A program made the position numbers and the translations under genes. 37,691 nt of DNA from Candidatus Scybalocola faecipullorum (GTDB taxonomy: Bacteria > Bacillota > Clostridia > Lachnospirales > Lachnospiraceae). The notes beneath the pieces are model-generated. The model did no database searches, was not told the DNA's origin, and worked only from the letters and a program-made list of their open reading frames with translations. The stretch lies in the NCBI GenBank assembly GCA_018716485.1, contig DVJY01000006.1:1-37691 (forward strand), written 5' to 3'. Of this stretch, positions 26,207 to 35,089 are shown one piece after another. How positions within the stretch are numbered: the stretch's first letter is position 1; each line of letters opens with the position of its first letter.

Positions 26207-26827
26207 TCACTTTTTCTTCTTTTTTTCAAATTTATTTTCAGTGCCGTGAAGCAGTCTGGAAATATTTGCGCGGTGACGCCACCATGCCATCGCCCAAAAT
26301 AAAAGGCTGATAATAAATAAATGCCACTGTCCGAAATAAAAAATCAGGCAGCAGATCGGAAAGAGCGCCGTAATTGCCAGTGAACCGACAGAAACATAGC
26401 GTGTTGTATAAAAAGCAATGGCAAAAACAAGCAGCGCAATCAGCGCAAATCGCCAGTCAAAGGCAAACATAACGCCGGAAGTTACGGCTATACCCTTGCC
26501 TCCTTTAAAATGCAGATAAAACGGATAATTATGACCAAGGACGACACCAAATCCGGTATACATCGTCAGCAGTGTCGTATGGGAAGCATCACCTGCAAAA
26601 ATCACATATCTGACCAGAAGAATAGCAGCAATACCCTTTAAAACATCTCCCGCATATGTAATATAACCGGCCTTTTTGCCGAGTGTCCGCATGACATTGG
26701 TCGTCCCTGCATTGCCGCTGCCATAGTTGCGGATGTCGATGCCATGACAGCGGCCATAAATATAACCTGTCTGAATACAGCCGAACAGATATCCGATCAG
26801 CAGGCATATCACAATATGAAATACCAT
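26207..26827 (-). CDS. plsY: Acyl-phosphate:glycerol-3-phosphate acyltransferase
   Basis: Integral membrane enzyme placing the first acyl chain on glycerol 3-phosphate. 206 residues with several hydrophobic segments and the three PlsY loops: GSGNAGTTN, GHNYPFYLHFKGGKGIA, and the C-terminal WRHRANISRLLHGTENKF. Its ATG shares one base with the der stop codon (TGATG), suggesting translational coupling. The Lys-rich C-terminus is cytoplasmic. Confidence 0.97.
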   Translation of the reverse strand: MVFHIVICLLIGYLFGCIQTGYIYGRCHGIDIRNYGSGNAGTTNVMRTLGKKAGYITYAGDVLKGIAAILLVRYVIFAGDASHTTLLTMYTGFGVVLGHNYPFYLHFKGGKGIAVTSGVMFAFDWRFALIALLVFAIAFYTTRYVSVGSLAITALFPICCLIFYFGQWHLFIISLLFWAMAWWRHRANISRLLHGTENKFEKKKKK

Positions 26828-28155
26828 CAGTTATCCTTGTCCTTTCTTTCCCTGTAAATGAAATGGATCGGCGTTCCGCGGAATCCAAAAGCTTCTCTGA
26901 TTTTGTTTTCGATATATCGAGTATAAGAAAAATGGGTCAGTTCCTTGTCATTTATAAAAATAACGAATGTTGGCGGTTTTACGGACACCTGAGTGATATA
27001 ATAAAGTCTGAGCCGTTTGCCTTTATCTGACGGAGGCTGTTTCATAGCAACTGCCTCCGATAAAATTTCATTGAGAACGCCTGTTGCCACGCGCAGTGCA
27101 TGGTTTTCAATAACAAGATCAATTGTCTCATAAATTTTGTGAAGACGCTGTCCGGTCAGTGCTGAAATAAAAATCAGTTCTGCATACGGCATAAATGAAA
27201 GCGTCTGCCGGACATCGTTTTTAAACTTATTCATCGTCTTGTCATTTTTTTCAATGGCATCCCATTTGTTGACAGCGATGATCATACCTTTGCCCCGTTC
27301 GTGGGCAATGCCGGCAATTTTAGCATCCTGTTCAGTTACGCCTTCTACGGCGTCGATCATCAAAATCACCACGTCCGCACGCTCGACGGCTGAAACAGTT
27401 CTTATGATACTGTATCTTTCAATATCTTCTTTGACACGGCTCTTTCTTCTGAGACCGGCAGTATCAATAAAGATGTATTCTTTACCGTGATATTTGACAG
27501 GCGTGTCAATGGCATCACGGGTTGTTCCCGCCACATCTGAGACAATGACTCTGTCTTCACCGACAAGCCGGTTGACAAGGGAAGATTTTCCCACATTGGG
27601 CTTGCCCACAATAGCAATCTTCGGCCGGTCATCATCTTCTTCCATAGCTTCATGAGAATTAAAATGTTTTGCCACTTCATCGAGCATGTCGCCGATGCCC
27701 AGCATCGAAGCCGCAGAAATCGGCATCGGATCACCCAGTCCCAGACTGTAAAATTCATAAGTGTCCATTAAAAATTTATCGAAATTGTCCACTTTGTTGA
27801 CTACGAGAACAATCGGCTTCCCTGATTTCCTAAGCATTGTAGCGACTTTCATATCCGCATCGGTCATACCCTGACGCACATCGGTCAGAAAGATAATTAC
27901 ATCTGCAGTTTCTATAGCCAGCTGAGCCTGCTGACGCATCTGTGACAAAATAATATCTTTGCTCTCCGGCTCAATACCGCCTGTATCTACGAGGGTAAAC
28001 TGCATATCAAGCCAAGTCACATCCGCATAAATTCTATCACGGGTCACGCCGGGCGTATCTTTGACGATACTGATCTTTTTGCCCGCAAGTGCATTAAACA
28101 GTGTCGACTTGCCCACATTTGGACGGCCGACAACCGCTACGATTGGTTTGCTCAT
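26827..28155 (-). CDS. der: Ribosome assembly GTPase Der (EngA)
   Basis: Essential GTPase for 50S subunit maturation with two tandem G domains and a C-terminal KH-like domain. 442 residues. First Walker A GRPNVGKS at 10-17 with NKVD; second GKPNVGKS near 183 with DTAGL and NKWD. The C-terminal [25 protein letters not shown] is the family signature. It begins 12 bases after the DUF512 gene. The order der-plsY-gpsA-spoIVA is common in Clostridia. Confidence 0.98.
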   Translation of the reverse strand: MSKPIVAVVGRPNVGKSTLFNALAGKKISIVKDTPGVTRDRIYADVTWLDMQFTLVDTGGIEPESKDIILSQMRQQAQLAIETADVIIFLTDVRQGMTDADMKVATMLRKSGKPIVLVVNKVDNFDKFLMDTYEFYSLGLGDPMPISAASMLGIGDMLDEVAKHFNSHEAMEEDDDRPKIAIVGKPNVGKSSLVNRLVGEDRVIVSDVAGTTRDAIDTPVKYHGKEYIFIDTAGLRRKSRVKEDIERYSIIRTVSAVERADVVILMIDAVEGVTEQDAKIAGIAHERGKGMIIAVNKWDAIEKNDKTMNKFKNDVRQTLSFMPYAELIFISALTGQRLHKIYETIDLVIENHALRVATGVLNEILSEAVAMKQPPSDKGKRLRLYYITQVSVKPPTFVIFINDKELTHFSYTRYIENKIREAFGFRGTPIHFIYRERKDKDN

Positions 28156-28167
28156 ATAGTTACTCCT

Positions 28168-29478
28168 TTAATTTTTTATCATAATATCTACCAGTTCTTG
28201 TCCACTCGATTGTATAATATCAACTTCCACTTGTAAAGCTTTTTCCATATCTTTTACGGTCATATCGTCAAGGAAAACATCTTCGCCGCTTCTGAGCATA
28301 TTCACCGGAACGAGAAGCGTATCGCCCAGCGGTACATCTTTGAGCTGGCCGACAATATCCTGTCCTGTGATCAATCCTGTGACAGTAATAGATTCGCCAA
28401 AAAAGTCGTTGCGTATACAGTGGACACGGATATCCATATTCGGAAATTTTTTCTGTACTTCATTGACAAGGGAACATATATAAGGATATGCCAGCTTTCC
28501 GGTCACGATATCTTTGTGAAGCTTTCTGTCATCGCCGGACAGATTTTCAAGCGCCTCATGTACTTCTTCAATCAGCAGCCGCATCATGCCTACCCCATTT
28601 TCAAGCTGAATATAACCGTCATACCGCGATTCTTCCGGCAGCGGACGTCCGGCCATAATATACCATTCATCACCGCAGTGAATGAAATGAGTATCATATT
28701 CTGCGTAAATCTTTTTCTGCCACCGCTCTACCATGTCGATGACCTTGGCGGCATCATCGCTGTTAAATGGCTCCACATCCGGCAGTCCGTCACGGAACCT
28801 GGTCATCCCCATCGGTACGACAGAAACACTTTCCATATAAGGAAGAAAACGGGTCAGATCACTGATCGTCTGTTCCAGAACCTGCCCGTCATTGATGTTT
28901 TTGCAGAGAACAATCTGTCCGTTCATCAAAATACCATGGTCATAAAGCTTTTGGATTTGATCCATGAGTTTTCCGGCAAATCGGTTGTGGAGCATTTCAC
29001 ATCTTAACTGAGGATTGGTCGTATGAATGGAAATATTGATCGGCGCCAGATGATATTTGATAATCCTGTCCAGATCTTTGTCTTTCATATTGGTCATTGT
29101 AATATAATTTCCCTGGAGGAAAGACAGTCTTGAATCATCATCTTTAAAATAAAGCGTAGGACGCATCCCTTTTGGCAGCTGGTCAATAAAACAAAAGATA
29201 CAGCGGTTGCTGCATGATTTATAATCATCCATCAGTCCCTGCTCAAAAGTAATGCCAAGATCTTCATCTTCGTCTTTTTCAATTTCCAGCAGCCATTCTT
29301 CGCCGTTTTCACGAATAACGAGCATTTCAATATAAGTATCCTCAATCAAATATTGATAATCAAAGATGTCCTGAATTTCATGACGGTTAATTTCGGCGAC
29401 TGCATCACCCGGACGCAGTTCCATTTCTTCGGCAATACTGCCTTCGGCGATAGATTTAATAATATGTATATTTTTCAC
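28168..29478 (-). CDS. DUF512 protein: PDZ plus radical-SAM-like [Fe-S] protein
   Basis: 436 residues. Residues ~5-58 resemble a PDZ domain (AEEMELRPGDAVAEINRHEI). Cys89, Cys93 and Cys96 form CSNRCIFC, the CxxxCxxC cluster motif of radical SAM proteins, followed by a barrel-like region (SIHTTNP, GQIVLCKNINDG, VSVVPMGMTRFR) and the DUF512 domain. In Firmicutes the family commonly lies beside der, as here. The substrate is not known; whether SAM is used as a radical source is inference from the cysteine motif. Confidence 0.88.
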   Translation of the reverse strand: MKNIHIIKSIAEGSIAEEMELRPGDAVAEINRHEIQDIFDYQYLIEDTYIEMLVIRENGEEWLLEIEKDEDEDLGITFEQGLMDDYKSCSNRCIFCFIDQLPKGMRPTLYFKDDDSRLSFLQGNYITMTNMKDKDLDRIIKYHLAPINISIHTTNPQLRCEMLHNRFAGKLMDQIQKLYDHGILMNGQIVLCKNINDGQVLEQTISDLTRFLPYMESVSVVPMGMTRFRDGLPDVEPFNSDDAAKVIDMVERWQKKIYAEYDTHFIHCGDEWYIMAGRPLPEESRYDGYIQLENGVGMMRLLIEEVHEALENLSGDDRKLHKDIVTGKLAYPYICSLVNEVQKKFPNMDIRVHCIRNDFFGESITVTGLITGQDIVGQLKDVPLGDTLLVPVNMLRSGEDVFLDDMTVKDMEKALQVEVDIIQSSGQELVDIMIKN

Positions 29479-29487
29479 ACTCCACTC

Positions 29488-30342
29488 CTATTCCCTGATC
29501 ATAAGAAAGGCTGCCAGAGATCCCCTTACGCCGCCTGTTTTCCTGTGGGACCATAAAAGATCACTGTTACAGCAGGTACATAGATCAGTGACTGCAAGAT
29601 GCTCAGGTAAAATACCCGAATTTAAAAGAATGCATGCGTTGGCCTGCCAAAGATCAAGCAGATATTTACCGCCGCCTTTTTCTGTAAGAAAAGTATCGGT
29701 TTCTTCCGGACGAAACTGCTGCCTGAATACCTGAGCAACATCTTCGCTGACCTCATAACAGCTGCCGCAAATGGACGGACCGACGGCAGCAATGATGTCC
29801 TCAGGGCGGCATCCGAACTGATGGCGCATCATCTCTATAGTTTCATGACCGATAGCAGCCGCAGTTCCCCGCCATCCGGAATGGCTCAGGCCGATCACCT
29901 TTTTGACAGGATCGGCAAAAAAGAGGGGGACACAGTCAGCAAAAAAAGTTACAAGGCATGCTCCGGGACAATTTGTCACCAAACCGTCGATGTCGGTGTA
30001 ATCTTTCGGCTTCAGAATACCTTTGCCAAGATCTTCTTCCGTAACGATGCCTACATTTGCGGTATGTGTCTGATCTGAAAAAACCATTTGAGACGTTAAA
30101 ACGCCGACAGCTTTTCCGAAACGTTTGAAGTTTTCCATAACATCCGCTTCATCATCACCCCGCGTAAATGATAAGTTCATCGAATCAAACGGCGGAGCGC
30201 TGACTCCTCCCATGCGTGTAGAAAATCCATGGGTCAGCCACGGCAAATCTCTGAACGATTTAAATTGTATGACAGGCACATCGCCGGATATGCGCAGTAC
30301 GGTCGTTTCTGTGCCCTTTTTATTAAAATGATATGGATTCAT
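29488..30342 (-). CDS. pgeF: Multicopper-oxidase-like laccase-domain protein, PgeF/YfiH family
   Basis: 284 residues. Family members have been described as purine nucleoside phosphorylase/adenosine deaminase and as peptidoglycan-editing factor in E. coli. The metal-site residues appear as His93 (QTHTA), Cys137 (FADCVP) and His154 (SHSGWRGT), with VGPSICGSCYEV and CTCCNSDLLWSHRK further on. I start at MNPYHFNKKG, with AAGGA eight bases upstream; an in-frame stretch of 40 codons upstream runs into yraN and is unlikely to be used. Nine bases separate it from DUF512. Confidence 0.9.
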   Translation of the reverse strand: MNPYHFNKKGTETTVLRISGDVPVIQFKSFRDLPWLTHGFSTRMGGVSAPPFDSMNLSFTRGDDEADVMENFKRFGKAVGVLTSQMVFSDQTHTANVGIVTEEDLGKGILKPKDYTDIDGLVTNCPGACLVTFFADCVPLFFADPVKKVIGLSHSGWRGTAAAIGHETIEMMRHQFGCRPEDIIAAVGPSICGSCYEVSEDVAQVFRQQFRPEETDTFLTEKGGGKYLLDLWQANACILLNSGILPEHLAVTDLCTCCNSDLLWSHRKTGGVRGSLAAFLMIRE

Positions 30343-30355
30343 ATGCTCATTCCTT

Positions 30356-30706
30356 TTAAATGATGCCAAATGCATTTTTATATAATGTGATGCTGTCTCC
30401 AAGGATAGAAACGACATCAAAACGATATGATATCTCCAACGGAAGATTTCGGACAGCCACATATTCTTTTGCAGTTACGATCAGCCTCTGCTGCTTGCGC
30501 CGGTCTACGGCTTCCCAAGGCATACCGCTCCCTTGATTTTTGCGGTATTTGACTTCAATAAAGACAAGGCAGCAGCCGTCTTTGGCAATAAGATCGATTT
30601 CCCCGTGCCTGCCATAAAAGTTCTTTTCTATAATCTGATAACCTTCTTTTTCAAGATAAGCGGCTGCGGCAGCTTCATATTTTGTACCGACTGCTCTGCG
30701 GTTCAT
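30356..30706 (-). CDS. yraN: UPF0102 family protein YraN, putative endonuclease fold
   Basis: 116 residues. The core GEIDLIAKDG...LVFIEVKYRKNQG gives the Glu-Asp...Glu-x-Lys arrangement of restriction-endonuclease-like folds. The biological role is not established. Fixed location after rnhB, 12 bases away, as in many bacteria. Confidence 0.9.
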   Translation of the reverse strand: MNRRAVGTKYEAAAAAYLEKEGYQIIEKNFYGRHGEIDLIAKDGCCLVFIEVKYRKNQGSGMPWEAVDRRKQQRLIVTAKEYVAVRNLPLEISYRFDVVSILGDSITLYKNAFGII

Positions 30707-30718
30707 CCTGTCACTCCT

Positions 30719-31519
30719 TTAGATGAAATGGGTTAAAAAACTGCGCCGGTGGATGGGCGACGGCCCGTATTTTCGTATGGCCTCAATGTGCTCTTTTGTG
30801 CCGTAGCCTTTATTTTTTGCAAATCCGTATTCCGGATATAAAATATCATACCCATCCATCATACGGTCCCTTGTCACTTTGGCCATGATACTTGCCGCGG
30901 CAATGGATACGCTTAAAGCATCGCCTTTGATAATCGGTGTCTGAGGAATTGAAATCTCCGGAATAGTTACAGCATCGTTGAGCAGCATCTGAGGGGTGAC
31001 GCCCAGTTTCGATACGGCTTCACGCATCGCCTCATAAGTTGCCTGCAAAATATTGATCTCGTCAATGCGGGCACAGTCAATAATGCCCACCTGTGCGGCA
31101 ACCGCTTTTTCCTGAATTTCTTCATACAGCGCTTCTCGGCGCTGCGGCGTCAGCTTTTTAGAATCGTTGAGATACAATATTTTGACATCTTTAGGCAGGA
31201 TTACCGCTCCGGCCACCACCGGGCCTGCAAGCGGGCCGCGTCCGGCTTCATCAATGCCGCACACATAAGTCAGATGTGCATATTGGTGTTCATAGGCGCT
31301 CATCGCCTCAAGACGTTCCAATTCTTTTTGGGCTTTTGCCTCTGTTTTGCGGACTTTCTCAAAAAGCCCGCGAACACCTGCCCGGCCGTCACTGGCATAG
31401 CGCTCCATTAATCCGGCCATCAAAATGTCCTTTTGGGCTTTATCCATCAGTGCCGAAGCCGTCATATCGAGAAGCCCGGTTTGTTCAAATTCTGTTTTAA
31501 TTTCCTGAATGTTTTTCAT
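30719..31519 (-). CDS. rnhB: Ribonuclease HII
   Basis: Removes RNA from RNA-DNA hybrids and misincorporated ribonucleotides. 266 residues, including an N-terminal ~80-residue extension usual in Firmicutes. The catalytic Asp90 and Glu91 are in GIDEAGRGPLAGPVVAGAV; LNDSKKLTPQRRE and the later Asp of NDAVTI and KGDALSVSIAAASIMAKVTRD complete the active site. It follows lepB by 13 bases. Confidence 0.97.
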   Translation of the reverse strand: MKNIQEIKTEFEQTGLLDMTASALMDKAQKDILMAGLMERYASDGRAGVRGLFEKVRKTEAKAQKELERLEAMSAYEHQYAHLTYVCGIDEAGRGPLAGPVVAGAVILPKDVKILYLNDSKKLTPQRREALYEEIQEKAVAAQVGIIDCARIDEINILQATYEAMREAVSKLGVTPQMLLNDAVTIPEISIPQTPIIKGDALSVSIAAASIMAKVTRDRMMDGYDILYPEYGFAKNKGYGTKEHIEAIRKYGPSPIHRRSFLTHFI

Positions 31520-31532
31520 TGATTTTATCCTG

Positions 31533-32096
31533 TTATTGGTGTTTTAAAAACCCGATTTGATCCAGCGGCCAAATACGAAGCCATGCTTTTCCGGTAATGT
31601 CATCCTGATGGATATTACCTACAGAAGCATAGCGGCTGTCTTTGCTGACGCTTCGGTTGTCGCCGAGCACAAAATATTCATCGTCGCCGAGTGTGATCGG
31701 CTCTGAAGCTATTCCCGGATCGCCCATGGCGGTTTTGCCGTAATCTTCTTCAAGCGGTTCTCCGTTGATGTAAATCGTTTCCCCGGAAATCTGCACCGTT
31801 TCACCCGGCAGGCCGATGATTCTCTTTATGTAGTGAACACTCGGATCTTCCGGATAAGGGAAAACGATGATATCAAATCGCTTCGGCTCTGTGAATCGGT
31901 AGCTGACTTTATCTACGATCAGTTGATCGCCATTCATCAACGTCGTTTCCATAGAGGCGCCGACAACTTCTGTCCGCTGAGCGACAAAATTAACAATAAA
32001 CAGGGAAGCAGCGACAATAACGCCGATATAAATGATCCAGCTGACAATCTCGTGAAGAAGACTTTTTTTCTTTTTTCTTTTTGCTTTTTCTGTCAT
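31533..32096 (-). CDS. lepB: Signal peptidase I
   Basis: Cleaves signal peptides of exported proteins on the outer face of the membrane. 187 residues: Lys-rich N-terminus, one membrane segment at ~17-38, catalytic Ser48 in GASMETTL and Lys91 in YIKRIIGLPGE, then FVLGDNRSVSKDSR. The small single-span form is typical of Gram-positives. It lies between rbgA and rnhB in the translation/export cluster. Confidence 0.96.
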   Translation of the reverse strand: MTEKAKRKKKKSLLHEIVSWIIYIGVIVAASLFIVNFVAQRTEVVGASMETTLMNGDQLIVDKVSYRFTEPKRFDIIVFPYPEDPSVHYIKRIIGLPGETVQISGETIYINGEPLEEDYGKTAMGDPGIASEPITLGDDEYFVLGDNRSVSKDSRYASVGNIHQDDITGKAWLRIWPLDQIGFLKHQ

Positions 32097-32120
32097 ATCT
32101 GTCCTAGCCTCCTGTCCGGG

Positions 32121-32969
32121 TTATGCCGGAGGAAATTCAAGGGTAATCCTTCCAAGCCGGGCGCTTCTGAAATCATCCAGCAAAAGCTTTGACGCCTTAT
32201 CGTAGTCTGGCTCATTGCCCTTTAGTTTACAGTTTCTGTTTTCTGCAATACCATAAAGAATGTCTGCCGGTGAGGCGGTTTCATCTACTCCATAGCGCCC
32301 GGACAATGTTCCGGGATAATAGCGGACTAAAAGATCTGTAAGATCTGCCGCCAATTCCCGAATATCCAGCAGCTCATCTTTAATAGAACCGGCAATGGCC
32401 AGTTTCTTACCGACAGACTGATCTTCAAATTTCGGCCATAAAATACCGGGCGTATCCAGCAGTTCAAGCGTCTTGCTCAGACGGATCCACTGTTTTCCCT
32501 TAGTGACACCCGGTTTGTTGCCGGTCTTTGCGCATGCGCGGCCGGCATAGCTGTTAATAAATGTTGATTTTCCCACATTCGGGATGCCGACAACCATCGC
32601 CCTGACCGGCCGGTTTAATATACCCCGGCGGCGGTCTCTTTCAATTTTTTCTTTGCATGCCTGGGCTACGATTGCTGTGACCGCCTTTGCACCGCCTCTT
32701 GCTCTTGAATCCAGCTTCAGGACATAGTATCCTTTAGATTTAAACCATGCTTCCCAGTCTGCAGTATATTCAGGACTGGCAAGATCTGCTTTATTTAGTA
32801 ATATGAGCCGCGCCTTGCCGCCGGCAAGGGCGTCGATATCTGGATTTTTACTGCTTAAAGGCAGTCTGGCATCCACCAGTTCGATGACGAGATCAATAAG
32901 TTTGATATCTTCCTGCATCTGACGTTTTGCTTTTGTCATATGTCCCGGATACCACTGTATATTTGCCAT
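32121..32969 (-). CDS. rbgA: Ribosome biogenesis GTPase RbgA (YlqF)
   Basis: Circularly permuted GTPase for late 50S assembly. 282 residues; the motif order is G4 NKAD (59-62), G1 GIPNVGKS (128-135), G3 DTPG (172-175). The C-terminal ANTAR-like region is shorter than the GTPase part. The start MANIQWYPGHM is the family N-terminus; upstream in-frame codons come from the intergenic repeat and are rejected. The ribosome binding site is weak for this genome: GGGAG only three bases before ATG or AGAAAG further up. It heads the run to spoIVA. Confidence 0.96.
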   Translation of the reverse strand: MANIQWYPGHMTKAKRQMQEDIKLIDLVIELVDARLPLSSKNPDIDALAGGKARLILLNKADLASPEYTADWEAWFKSKGYYVLKLDSRARGGAKAVTAIVAQACKEKIERDRRRGILNRPVRAMVVGIPNVGKSTFINSYAGRACAKTGNKPGVTKGKQWIRLSKTLELLDTPGILWPKFEDQSVGKKLAIAGSIKDELLDIRELAADLTDLLVRYYPGTLSGRYGVDETASPADILYGIAENRNCKLKGNEPDYDKASKLLLDDFRSARLGRITLEFPPA

Positions 32970-33181
32970 AGACTCCCAACTTTCTCTGTCATAATATTCA
33001 GCGCCGTTGCCCGGCGGCAGCCGACCTCCGGGCGTATCGCGCAAACCCTCATGCCGCGCCAAGCGCGGCAGTACGATAAATAAAAGCCACGGATTGCTCC
33101 GCGCCCCGGCGCTCCCGCAATCCTACCCGTATTCGCACTTTTCAGCCTGCCTTTGGCAGTCTTCGTGCTCATACGGCTTAG
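32970..33181. repeat. GC-rich palindromic intergenic region before rbgA
   Basis: This stretch between rplS and rbgA is visibly richer in G and C than the coding neighbours. Hairpins seen: GCCCGG/CCGGGC (within copy B of the repeat, 33006-33045), GCCGCG/CGCGGC near 33053-33069, GGATTGC/GCAATCC near 33091-33122, and CTGCC/GGCAG near 33147-33159. One reading frame on the minus strand is open for 78 codons, but codons look repeat-derived and not gene-like. I think this is a non-coding repeat family. Confidence 0.5.
33006..33045. repeat. Intergenic repeat, copy B
   Basis: Same ends as copy A at 12347-12383 (GTTGCCCGGCGG and CGGGCGTATCGCGCAAA). The arms GCCCGG and CCGGGC pair perfectly. Confidence 0.6.
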
Positions 33182-33241
33182 CGTCTCTAAAGCATAGACA
33201 ACCCGGTCTGCAAGCAGACCGCTTGTCTATGCTTTGAGACG
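33182..33241. repeat. Very strong 60-base palindrome between rplS and rbgA
   Basis: Outer arms CGTCTC-AAAGCATAGACAA and TTGTCTATGCTTT-GAGACG pair over 19 bases with one bulge. Inner arms GGTCTGC and GCAGACC pair over 7 around an AA loop. No T run follows on either strand, so it does not look like a plain terminator. Confidence 0.75.
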
Positions 33242-33249
33242 GGCTTTCA

Positions 33250-33292
33250 GAGTAAATAAATAAAGAAGGACAACTACATGATGTAATTGTCC
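33250..33292 (-). terminator. Terminator of rplS
   Basis: GGACAA-TACAT and ATGTA-TTGTCC pair with one mismatch, 14 bases after the rplS stop, and the minus strand then reads TTCTTTATTTATTTACT. Confidence 0.65.
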
Positions 33293-33306
33293 CGCCTTTT
33301 GTCTGA

Positions 33307-33654
33307 TTATTTGACTAATTCTTTTACCTTAGCACGCTTGCCTGCTCTGTCTCTTAAGTAGAATAATTTAGCACGTCTTACTTTACCTCTTCTGACAACT
33401 TCAATTTTTTCTACGATCGGAGAATGCAGCGGCCATGTTTTTTCAACGCCAACACCGTTGGAGATTTTTCTTACTGTAAATGTCTCTCTGTTGCCGCCGT
33501 TCTGTCTTTTAAGGACAGTACCTTCAAAAACCTGAGTTCTTTCTCTGTTGCCTTCTTTAACTTTTGCGTAAACTCTTACAGTATCACCTACAGAAAACTG
33601 AGGTACTTCTGCTTTCAGCTGAGCAGCTTCAATGCTCTTAATAATATCGTTCAT
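33307..33654 (-). CDS. rplS: 50S ribosomal protein L19
   Basis: Protein at the 30S-50S interface. 115 residues, the family length, with [25 protein letters not shown], the core [12 protein letters not shown] and [18 protein letters not shown], and the basic end [20 protein letters not shown] lies before ATG with the usual spacing. It follows trmD but has its own promoter and leader, and is closed by a terminator. Confidence 0.98.
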   Translation of the reverse strand: MNDIIKSIEAAQLKAEVPQFSVGDTVRVYAKVKEGNRERTQVFEGTVLKRQNGGNRETFTVRKISNGVGVEKTWPLHSPIVEKIEVVRRGKVRRAKLFYLRDRAGKRAKVKELVK

Positions 33655-33738
33655 CCTATGTGAACCTCCTTCATAATCTCAGATGTTCTTAATACCCGCT
33701 TATTCTGTACCAGAGGACCATCCTATTTACTCATGCCT
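33655..33738 (-). promoter_or_regulatory. rplS leader
   Basis: About 80 nt from the inferred start to the ATG. It begins with AGGCATGAGTAAATA, nearly the same as the rpsO transcript start, and has short complementary parts (GGTCCTCTGG...). L19 leaders exist in other Firmicutes; I cannot match this one to a known fold by eye. Confidence 0.4.
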
Positions 33739-33742
33739 AAAC

Positions 33743-33771
33743 ACTATATCACATTCCAAAAATCTGTGCAA
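33743..33771 (-). promoter_or_regulatory. Sigma-A promoter of rplS with extended -10
   Basis: Minus strand TTGCAC, 17 bases, TATAGT, with TGA before the -10 box. It sits between trmD and rplS and overlaps a perfect inverted repeat, ATTCCAAAAA/TTTTTGGAAT (33753-33786). Confidence 0.75.
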
Positions 33772-33786
33772 GAGGTTTTTTGGAAT

Positions 33787-34533
33787 TTATACATTCTTTT
33801 CCTGATCCCAATACAGCTTTTCCAGAAACTGACGATCCTTTTTATCCAGTGCCGCCTCTTTCAAAAGTTCGGGACGTCTCAAATAAGTACGCTCCAGCGA
33901 TTTTTCTCTGCGCCAGCGCTCAATATTGGCGTGATGCCCTGACATCAGTACCTCGGGAACTTTTTTCCCGTGAAATTCCACAGGCCGTGTATATTGCGGA
34001 TATTCCAGCAAACCATCCTGAAAGGATTCATACTGGGCAGACGTTTCATTATTTAATACCCCCGGTACAAGGCGGGAAATAGAATCGATCATGACCATGG
34101 CCGGAAGCTCGCCGCCGGTCAGGACATAATCGCCGATGGAAAGGTTATCTGTAACGATTTCTTCCAATACCCGCTCGTCGATACCTTCATAATGGCCGCA
34201 TAAAAAAATGAGATTTTCCTCTTTGGAAAGTTCTTCGGCAATGGCCTGCGAAAATACCTTCCCCTGAGGCGTCATATAGATGACCCGCGGTTTTTTTGCC
34301 ATTGCTTTTGTGATATCTGCATAGCAGTCATAAACCGGCTGGGGCTGCATCACCATGCCTGCGCCGCCGCCGTAAGGGTAATCATCGACATGGCGGTGCT
34401 TATCTTCAGTGTAATCGCGGATATTTACGGCATTCAGCGTAATGATGCCGCTGTCAAGGGCACGTCCGGTAATACTTGTATGGAGCCCCTGTTCAATCAT
34501 TTCCGGGAATAATGTCATGACATAAAAATTCAT
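33787..34533 (-). CDS. trmD: tRNA (guanine37-N1)-methyltransferase
   Basis: Methylates G37 of tRNAs to prevent frameshifting, using SAM bound in a trefoil knot. 248 residues. Signatures: MNFYVMTLFPEM at the start, PYGGGAGMVMQPQPVYD, and LSIGDYVLTGGELPAMVMIDSISRL. A GTG 15 bases upstream is in frame, but ATG at 34533 has GAAGGTGA before it and matches the family start. It is 11 bases after rimM. Confidence 0.97.
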   Translation of the reverse strand: MNFYVMTLFPEMIEQGLHTSITGRALDSGIITLNAVNIRDYTEDKHRHVDDYPYGGGAGMVMQPQPVYDCYADITKAMAKKPRVIYMTPQGKVFSQAIAEELSKEENLIFLCGHYEGIDERVLEEIVTDNLSIGDYVLTGGELPAMVMIDSISRLVPGVLNNETSAQYESFQDGLLEYPQYTRPVEFHGKKVPEVLMSGHHANIERWRREKSLERTYLRRPELLKEAALDKKDRQFLEKLYWDQEKNV

Positions 34534-34544
34534 TGCAGTCACCT

Positions 34545-35060
34545 TCACAGATCAAGCAGGCCCGGCATAATATGCACAAGTACCTGCTGTTTATCCAAAT
34601 CAACATCCAATATGCATTGACGGATGGCCGGGAAAAGATATTCTTTGCCGTCATTTCCGTCGATGACATAAACGTCATTGGCGCCGGTCTGAAGTACATC
34701 TTTGACTGTACCGAAATTCTGTCCCTCATCTGTAACAACATTCAGTCCGATCAGATCGACGATAAAATTTTCATTCTTTTTCAGCTTTACTGCATTCTCG
34801 CGCGAAACAAGGATATCTTTTTTTCGGTATTTTTCTATGTCGTTTATGTTATCATAGCCTTTAAATTTTAAAATGACATACTGCTTAAAAAATTTAACGC
34901 TTTCAATTTCCATTTCAATATGCTGACTGCCAGTATCAAGGATACAGTGTTTCAGCTTTTTAAATCTTTTTGGGTCATCGGTTGTCGGGAACACTTTCAC
35001 CTCACCGCGGATACCGTGAGTTGAAGTAATCACGCCGATTCTTAAATATTTTTCCAACAT
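34545..35060 (-). CDS. rimM: 16S rRNA processing protein RimM
   Basis: 30S maturation factor that binds S19. 171 residues, with the N-terminal RimM domain ([28 protein letters not shown]) and a C-terminal PRC-barrel ([53 protein letters not shown]). It lies downstream of khpA beyond a strong terminator-like hairpin, and may depend on read-through. Confidence 0.96.
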   Translation of the reverse strand: MLEKYLRIGVITSTHGIRGEVKVFPTTDDPKRFKKLKHCILDTGSQHIEMEIESVKFFKQYVILKFKGYDNINDIEKYRKKDILVSRENAVKLKKNENFIVDLIGLNVVTDEGQNFGTVKDVLQTGANDVYVIDGNDGKEYLFPAIRQCILDVDLDKQQVLVHIMPGLLDL

Positions 35061-35089
35061 ATAACTTATAACTCCTTTGGCGCCTCAGT

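Noticed and set aside
30343-30462. 40-residue N-terminal extension of PgeF
   Set aside because: It overlaps yraN, lacks a ribosome binding site and is not like the family; MNPYHFNKKG has AAGGA at good spacing.
32936-33172. 78-codon minus-strand ORF before rbgA
   Set aside because: It is made of the palindromic repeat region and runs into rbgA in another frame; no suitable ribosome binding site. Copy A gives a similar translation only because the DNA repeats.
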